From an uncultured Bacillota bacterium (GTDB taxonomy: Bacteria; Bacillota; Limnochordia; Limnochordales; ZCTH02-B6), in assembly GCA_937916565.1 (NCBI GenBank), contig CALFSR010000091.1, positions 1 to 10,774 on the forward strand: a stretch of 10,774 nt of DNA, read 5' to 3'. Below are positions 6,334 through 10,774 of this stretch, piece after piece. Both the position numbers and the translations under genes were made by a program. Within the stretch, counting starts at the first letter, position 1, and every line of letters begins with the position of its first letter. A model generated the notes under the pieces. That model worked only from the letters and a program-made list of their open reading frames with translations. It made no database searches and was not told the origin of the DNA.

Positions 6334-7079
6334 GGCTCTTCCATCTCCTTTTGCGGGTCTTCGCCCGCCGGTTGCCCGCGCCGGAACAGCACGCCCAGCA
6401 CCAGCACGGCCAGCACCGGCGCCAAGCCGACCAGCGCCACCAGCCCAAAGCCGGCTACGATCGGGTCCGTGCCCGGGATCGCCTGCGCCGCCCCCAGCGC
6501 CACCGCGGCGATGAACGTCACCGTGATTGGCCCGGTGGCCACGCTGCCCGAGTCAAACGCGATGGACGTGAAACCGGGCGCGACGAAAAACATAAGGGCG
6601 AACGCCAGCGCGTACCCCGGGATCAGGATGGCCAAGAGCGGCAGGTTGAGCCACACCCGCAGCAGCGCGAGCGCGACCGCCGTGCCGACCCCCACCGCCA
6701 AGGCGATCAGCAGCAGCCTCTCCGGAATCGTCCCGCCGGAAACCCGGGCGACCTCCTCCGTCTGCACCCGCACCGTCGGCTCGGCGAGGATGGTCACTAG
6801 GCCCAGCAGAAACCCGATGGGCACCAGAAGCCACGGCCGCGACCCCGCCACCAGCTCCCCGATGGCCCGCCCCGCGGGCATGAAGCCGATGCGCACGCCG
6901 TAGAGGAACAGCACCGCGCCCGCCGCCGTCAGCACAAGACCCCGGCGGACGTTGGCCGCCTGGGTGCGGGGCAGCTTGAGGTACTTGGCGTTGAACAAAA
7001 AGGCCGCCGCCGCCAGCGGCGCCACCGCGAGCGCCACCTCCACGACGACATCCACAAAACCGGTCAAGAGTTCCCCCAA
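6303..7079 (-). CDS. DUF1538 family membrane protein (second of a pair)
   Basis: This predicted inner-membrane protein of 258 residues has about seven hydrophobic segments: near 10-29, 46-66, 83-100, 121-141, 146-166, 178-200 and 210-232. It is clearly homologous to its upstream neighbour. Both share LFL(Y/L)G(V/I) after the second segment, an A(E/D)P(T/N)VQV-like turn (99-105), a PxYALAF segment (154-160) and the signature FDSGSVATGPITVTF (175-189). These match what I know of DUF1538, a family of putative transporters without known substrate. I chose TTG at 7079 because GGGAGGAG (7097-7090) lies 10 nt upstream. The open frame extends further back only over the neighbouring gene and yields non-membrane residues. 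The charged tail (RRGQPAGEDPQKEMEEP) is cytoplasmic or periplasmic. Its end overlaps the PII-like gene. Confidence 0.85.
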   Translation of the reverse strand: MGELLTGFVDVVVEVALAVAPLAAAAFLFNAKYLKLPRTQAANVRRGLVLTAAGAVLFLYGVRIGFMPAGRAIGELVAGSRPWLLVPIGFLLGLVTILAEPTVRVQTEEVARVSGGTIPERLLLIALAVGVGTAVALALLRVWLNLPLLAILIPGYALAFALMFFVAPGFTSIAFDSGSVATGPITVTFIAAVALGAAQAIPGTDPIVAGFGLVALVGLAPVLAVLVLGVLFRRGQPAGEDPQKEMEEPWSTGSSTSS

Positions 7080-7107
7080 GGACCGTCTTCTCCTCCCACC
7101 ACCTGGT

Positions 7108-7818
7108 TCACCGGTAGAGCAGGCCCAAAAGCAGGACGGCCAAGATCGGGCCGACAAACACCATGGCCAAAAGGCCAAAGCTGGCCGACATCCGGTCGCG
7201 TACGCCCAGCACCGAGACGATGCCGACGTTGAGCGCCATCACAAACGGTACGATCAACGGCCCGGTCGTTACCCCGCCCGCATCAAAGGCCACCGACAGA
7301 AACCGGCCGTCCACGAAGCGGCTCAGCACAAACGCGAGCGCGTACGACGGCAGCAGGATCCAGCCCACCGGGATCTGCAAGAACACCCGCAGCAGGCTGA
7401 GGAGCGTGAAGATCCCCACTCCGCCCGCCACAAAGGCGACGAGCCGCATGGCCGGGACGGCGCCGTCCGAAGCCTGGCCGACCAGCGACGCCAGCACCTG
7501 CACGTTGGGATCGGCCACGGTGGCCACCAGCGTAAACAGCATGAACATGCCAAACACGCCGGCCGCGCCAAGGCGCTTGGGAAGCACCGCCCCAATGCGC
7601 TCGCCCAGCGGCACGACGCCGACGTTGATGCCCAGCAGGAATAGGGCGAGCCCCAGCGTCACCAGAACGCTGCCCGCGAGAAACCGCACCAGCCCCTCGG
7701 TGCCCATCGGCGCGACCGTGAGGTGCAGGGCCAGGACGAACGCGACGATGGGGCTGACGGCCGTCAGCACTTCCCGCCCGATGGTGCGCACGAGATCCCG
7801 CCCGTTCGGTGTCGCCAC
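7108..7818 (-). CDS. DUF1538 family membrane protein (first of a pair)
   Basis: This 236-residue polytopic membrane protein is the first gene of the minus-strand cassette. Hydrophobic segments lie near 17-36, 45-69, 84-103, 123-147, 151-169, 183-204 and 213-235. It carries the same landmarks as its partner: ATVADPNVQV (99-108), PSYALAFVL (157-165) and FDAGGVTTGPLIVPF (178-192). DUF1538 proteins often carry two such modules on one chain; here they are separate cistrons 28 nt apart, probably forming a heterodimer. The start is uncertain: GGAGGAGG ends directly at a TTG (7830), leaving no spacing, whereas the in-frame GTG at 7818 stands 12 nt away and is preferred. The longer form would add four residues. 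No substrate can be assigned. Confidence 0.85.
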   Translation of the reverse strand: MATPNGRDLVRTIGREVLTAVSPIVAFVLALHLTVAPMGTEGLVRFLAGSVLVTLGLALFLLGINVGVVPLGERIGAVLPKRLGAAGVFGMFMLFTLVATVADPNVQVLASLVGQASDGAVPAMRLVAFVAGGVGIFTLLSLLRVFLQIPVGWILLPSYALAFVLSRFVDGRFLSVAFDAGGVTTGPLIVPFVMALNVGIVSVLGVRDRMSASFGLLAMVFVGPILAVLLLGLLYR

Positions 7819-8043
7819 CCCCGCCGTCAACCTCCTCCATCATTCCTTGGGTACGTGTTCCCCTCATGCGGCTGGCAGTCCTCCCCAACGGGCCCCGTGA
7901 CGGGTGGTGCCGGCCGGAGCCCAATGCGAGACAATTGTGAGACGGATCAAGGTAGGTCGGAGCCGTCGGCCCGGCCAATGTCAATGCATATCTTCACGTC
8001 TGGCACGTCACACCTTGCTTGCCCAGAAAGGTACGGTGACAGG
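7819..8043. promoter_or_regulatory. Divergent intergenic region between DUF1538 operon and inverse autotransporter
   Basis: This spacer of about 225 bp must hold promoters for both directions, but neither shows a convincing -35/-10 pair; TATCTT at 7989-7994 is at best a lone -10. The one local structure I can point to is ACAATTGT (7931-7938), a perfect palindrome in an otherwise GC-rich stretch. It overlaps two GAGAC direct repeats at 7928-7932 and 7939-7943, whose starts are 11 nt (about one helical turn) apart. This could be an operator or chance. The ribosome site for the plus-strand gene is weak (AAAGG at 8027-8031); that for the minus strand is strong. Confidence 0.4.
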
Positions 8044-10774
8044 ATGCGCAACCAATCCCGCAAGTTCCAGGCTCAGCAAGTGCGGCCGAAGCTCAGCGAA
8101 ACGGCGCGGCGCACCGCCCGGCGCGTCGTGGCGACAGTTACGGCGATCCTGCTCGCGGCGGGCTCCCTGCTTCCCGGCGCCGCGGCGACCGCGAGCGCGG
8201 CCCGGCCGGCCCCGTGGGAGCCTCACCTTGAGATCGAGGCCAAGCCCGGCACCCAGCGCAGCTTGGCCAGCATGCGGATCTTTTACCCCTTGAGCCAGAG
8301 CGACGACAGCCTGCTCTATGCCGACTTGCGGGGGGTCCTCTCCAATGACCCGTCCCGGGAGGGCAACATCGGCATCGGTTTCCGGCGCATCCTCTCGAGC
8401 CGCTCCGCCATCTTCGGCGCTTACGCCTTTTACGACGTGCGGCGGACCGCGTCGGGCAACACCTGGCGCCAGGGGACGGCGGGCCTTGAGCTCCTCGGGA
8501 CCGACTGGGAGACGCGGGTCAACGCCTACCTGCCCGAAGAAGGCAAGAAGCCCGCGGGCGAGTCGTTCTTCTCGGGATTCGTCGTCAAGGGCACGACCCT
8601 CGTGTACCAGGACGCCCACATCGACAACTACGAAACCGCCATGCGCGGCTTTGACGTGGAAATCGGCCGCCGCGTCGCGTCCGCAGGCGGCGACACCCGC
8701 GTCTACCTGGCCGGTTTCCATTTCACCGCGCCCGAGGTGTCCGACGTCACGGGTGCGCGCCTTGGCATCGAAACCCGGCAAGCGGGCCTTTTCAGCCGGT
8801 GGCCGTACCTGGAGCTGGCCGCGGGCGCCGAGGTGCAGGCGGACAACGTTCGCGGAACCCAGGCTTTCCTCAACCTGGGCGTGCGGATTCCCTTTGGCCC
8901 GGGCCAGGCGCCGGTTTCCGGCGAAGCGTCCGGGCAGGCCATCGATCCCGCCGGCGGCGCTCTTGGCGGATCCGCCGGCCCGGGCGGCTCCGACCTGCGC
9001 AACCGCATGACGGCCACCGTGCGGCGAGACGTCGACGTGGTGACCCAGACCATCGAGGAGCGGCAAGTCGTCTTTGAGGAGACCCCCATCGCCCCCAGCA
9101 CCGGCGAGCCGGTCGGGCGGCTCTGGTTCTTTGCGGCGGGCGGCACCGGCGACGGCTCGGAGCACAACCCCACGAGCGTATCCGTCGTCCAGGAGGAGAG
9201 CTCTCCCGGCGACATGCTCATCGCCGTGGGCGACGGCGGGCCCATCCACACGGGCGATGGCGGCCTCGTGCTCCAGCCCGGGCAGACCCTGACGTCCGCC
9301 GGCGGCCAGGTGTGGCTTGAGGTACCGGGCAAAGGCCTCATCGCCTACACGCCCGCGGGCCGGCCGGGCGTCCTTACCAACGACGCGGACACCGACATCG
9401 TGACCCTGACGTGGCTTAACACCGTCTCCGGCGCGCGCTTCTCCGGCGGCCGCAGCGCCATCGCCGCGGCCTTTTCCGACGGCGACGCAGGCTGGCACGT
9501 CATCTTGGGAAACGAGATCACCGGCACCAGGGGCAGCGCCGTCGCGATGACCACCGAACCCGGAGCCGAGGCGAGCCTGCTGCTGCTTGAAATCTCCGGC
9601 AACCGCATCAGCGGCGCCGGGTCCAGCGCCATATTCCTGGATCTCTCCGCGGGCACCGTGGAGGCGAACGTGCGGGACAACACCATCAGCGGCACGGACA
9701 ACTCGGCCGTCTCCATCCAGGCCTACACGTCCCAGCCGGGCCAGGTGCTGCGCCTGAGCGTCTCGGGCAACGATATCGACGGCAGCGACGCGGAAGGCAT
9801 CGCCTTGATGGCCGAGGGACCGGCGGTGGACGTCCGGGTCGAGGACAACGCCGTCCGGAACACCGAAGGCCCCGCGATCGCCGTCCAAGCCAGCGGTTTC
9901 GCCGCCGCGGGCGCGGACGTCGCAGCGCTCCTTTCCGGCAACATCATCGAGAACGCGGGTTCCGCGGGCATCTTTGCCTTTGTGCAGGCCCACGGCGACA
10001 ACGCGGCCGCGACGCTGCAAGCGTTCCACAACGACGTGGACACGGTGCGGGACACCGGCCGCACGCCGGACGGCGACGTGTACGGGATCTTCGCCGGCGC
10101 CGCGTCGGCGGGCTCCGTCAGCGTCCACGTCGAGGGCAACACCGCATACGCCGTCTCTTCCGCCGACTCGATTGAGGACTCGCAGGTCGTGGGCATCGGT
10201 ATCACGGCCACGGCCGGCGGCTCGGCTCATGTCAGCGCAGCGGACAACGGTGTGCACGGCGTCGCCGCGGGCGGCGAGCACGGGACGGCGGTGGGCGTCC
10301 AGGCAATCGTCCAAGCGGGTGAGGATGTTTCCGTGGCCCTCGGCGGCAACGTCGTGGAAGGCGTCCACGCCCTGGAGGCGGCCGGCTCGGACCGCACCAC
10401 CGTGACCGGCCTCGGCGCCGTCGTCATCGGGTCCGACGACACCCGGGCGTCCATCGACATCACGGGAAACCAGGTCCTCGACCTCAAGGGCACGACCTCG
10501 CCCAAGGGCATCACGGCCCTGGTCCCGGCGGGCGTTTCCAGCGCAGCCGTCAACGTCTCGAACAACACCATAAGCTTTATGTCGGGCACCACGACCACCG
10601 ACGGGATCCTCATCGGCCTTTTGCAGGTGACGGACGCGTCCGTCACCGCCAGCGGCAACGGCATCAGCTTCCTCACCAGCGGCACGGACGCCGCGGGCAT
10701 CAAGCTCGTCGGGCTCGGCAGCGAGGACACCGGGCAGTTCGTCGTGGAGGCTTCGGGCAACATGATCGGCGGCC
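8044..10774 (+). CDS. Inverse autotransporter with beta-helix passenger (3' partial)
   Basis: An uninterrupted frame of 910 codons runs off the right edge. The N-terminal signal peptide has a long basic n-region, a hydrophobic core about 28-46 and ASA|A near residue 52. It is followed directly by an intimin/invasin-type beta-barrel (IAT_beta-like) at about 60-285: EIEAKPGTQRSL (63-74), DDSLLYADLRG (87-97), GNIGIGFRR, AYAFYDVRR (126-134), NAYLP (160-164) and a closing strand LGVRIPFG. No LysM domain precedes the barrel. A Gly/Ser/Pro linker leads to LWFFAAGGTGDGSEHNP (360-376) and LQPGQTL (410-416), motifs I associate with beta-helix passengers. At least 14 Asn-centred repeats follow between residues 490 and 906. 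The role is presumably a surface-exposed adhesin or enzyme-like stalk anchored in an outer membrane. ATG 8044 is chosen with AAAGG 12 nt upstream; an in-frame ATG at 7984 lacks a ribosome site. Confidence 0.88.
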   Translation, partial: MRNQSRKFQAQQVRPKLSETARRTARRVVATVTAILLAAGSLLPGAAATASAARPAPWEPHLEIEAKPGTQRSLASMRIFYPLSQSDDSLLYADLRGVLSNDPSREGNIGIGFRRILSSRSAIFGAYAFYDVRRTASGNTWRQGTAGLELLGTDWETRVNAYLPEEGKKPAGESFFSGFVVKGTTLVYQDAHIDNYETAMRGFDVEIGRRVASAGGDTRVYLAGFHFTAPEVSDVTGARLGIETRQAGLFSRWPYLELAAGAEVQADNVRGTQAFLNLGVRIPFGPGQAPVSGEASGQAIDPAGGALGGSAGPGGSDLRNRMTATVRRDVDVVTQTIEERQVVFEETPIAPSTGEPVGRLWFFAAGGTGDGSEHNPTSVSVVQEESSPGDMLIAVGDGGPIHTGDGGLVLQPGQTLTSAGGQVWLEVPGKGLIAYTPAGRPGVLTNDADTDIVTLTWLNTVSGARFSGGRSAIAAAFSDGDAGWHVILGNEITGTRGSAVAMTTEPGAEASLLLLEISGNRISGAGSSAIFLDLSAGTVEANVRDNTISGTDNSAVSIQAYTSQPGQVLRLSVSGNDIDGSDAEGIALMAEGPAVDVRVEDNAVRNTEGPAIAVQASGFAAAGADVAALLSGNIIENAGSAGIFAFVQAHGDNAAATLQAFHNDVDTVRDTGRTPDGDVYGIFAGAASAGSVSVHVEGNTAYAVSSADSIEDSQVVGIGITATAGGSAHVSAADNGVHGVAAGGEHGTAVGVQAIVQAGEDVSVALGGNVVEGVHALEAAGSDRTTVTGLGAVVIGSDDTRASIDITGNQVLDLKGTTSPKGITALVPAGVSSAAVNVSNNTISFMSGTTTTDGILIGLLQVTDASVTASGNGISFLTSGTDAAGIKLVGLGSEDTGQFVVEASGNMIGG
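9511..10761 (+). repeat. Asn-ladder beta-helix repeats in the autotransporter passenger
   Basis: The passenger contains a repeated motif of the form (hydrophobic)-x-(G/D/N/H)-N-x-(I/V). Its asparagines fall at residues 490, 520, 546, 576, 602, 633, 663, 699, 735, 769, 809, 841, 872 and 906. Spacings range from 26 to 40 and average about 32. Typical examples are ISGNRISG, VRDNTISG, VSGNDIDG, VSNNTISF and ASGNMIGG. The pattern matches right-handed parallel beta-helix folds (pectate-lyase-like), where Asn side chains stack at turns. The DNA itself is not strongly repetitive, so the repeats are old and conserved at protein level. Confidence 0.8.

Noticed and set aside
7080..7178. N-terminal 33 codons of the longest frame for the second DUF1538 gene
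   Set aside because: They overlap the end of the first DUF1538 gene out of frame and give Trp/Cys/Arg-rich sequence; a ribosome site points to TTG 7079 instead.
6952..7900. Plus-strand open frames of 230 and 245 codons opposite the DUF1538 genes
   Set aside because: They are Arg/His/Lys- or Thr/Pro-rich and lack domains, while the opposite strand encodes two homologous membrane proteins.
7984..8043. Upstream in-frame ATG at 7984 for the autotransporter
   Set aside because: It has no ribosome site and would place 20 polar residues before an already long n-region; ATG 8044 is preferred.
8008..10368. A 786-codon open frame on the minus strand opposite the autotransporter
   Set aside because: The plus frame carries a signal peptide, recognisable barrel motifs and regular Asn repeats; the minus frame is Arg/Gly/Ala/Asp-rich without structure and is a GC shadow.

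Overview
The window is GC-rich and densely coded. It has strong Shine-Dalgarno sites, several GTG/TTG starts, a transcriptional SAM-I riboswitch and an outer-membrane inverse autotransporter. Together these suggest a high-GC bacterium of the Bacillota or a related lineage that also has an outer membrane (a diderm Firmicute, for example Limnochordia-like). That placement is inference. The sequence itself shows one protein needing an outer membrane, and one ABC substrate-binding protein with a cleavable signal peptide but no lipobox cysteine, which fits a periplasm better than a monoderm surface.

Layout. (1) 74-1963, plus strand: a substrate-binding protein and an inner-membrane permease of an NMT1/ThiY/SsuA-type ABC importer. 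No ATPase gene is present, so it may lie left of the window. A strong intrinsic terminator follows at 2002-2051. (2) 2064-5352, plus strand: a sulfur-assimilation methionine unit. It has a promoter, a SAM-I riboswitch with a visible terminator/antiterminator switch, metY (O-acetylhomoserine sulfhydrylase), a striking array of about thirteen 16-bp tandem repeats, and metX (homoserine O-acetyltransferase). MetX makes O-acetylhomoserine and MetY turns it into homocysteine with sulfide. High SAM should terminate transcription before both genes. A convergent hairpin at 5548-5569 closes the unit. (3) 5624-7818, minus strand: two tandem DUF1538 membrane proteins whose last cistron overlaps a short divergent PII-like regulator gene. 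This arrangement resembles amtB-glnK (transporter plus PII). A 70-residue unknown protein lies downstream, perhaps transcribed separately. (4) 8044 to the right edge, plus strand, divergent from the DUF1538 operon: the first 910 codons of a large inverse autotransporter. It has a signal peptide, an intimin/invasin-type beta-barrel, a linker and a long beta-helix passenger with at least 14 Asn-centred repeats; the C-terminus is outside the window.

The most noteworthy items are the inverse autotransporter, the DUF1538-DUF1538-PII cassette and the 16-bp repeat array between metY and metX. Several very long antisense frames (for example 691 and 786 codons) are judged to be GC-driven shadows.
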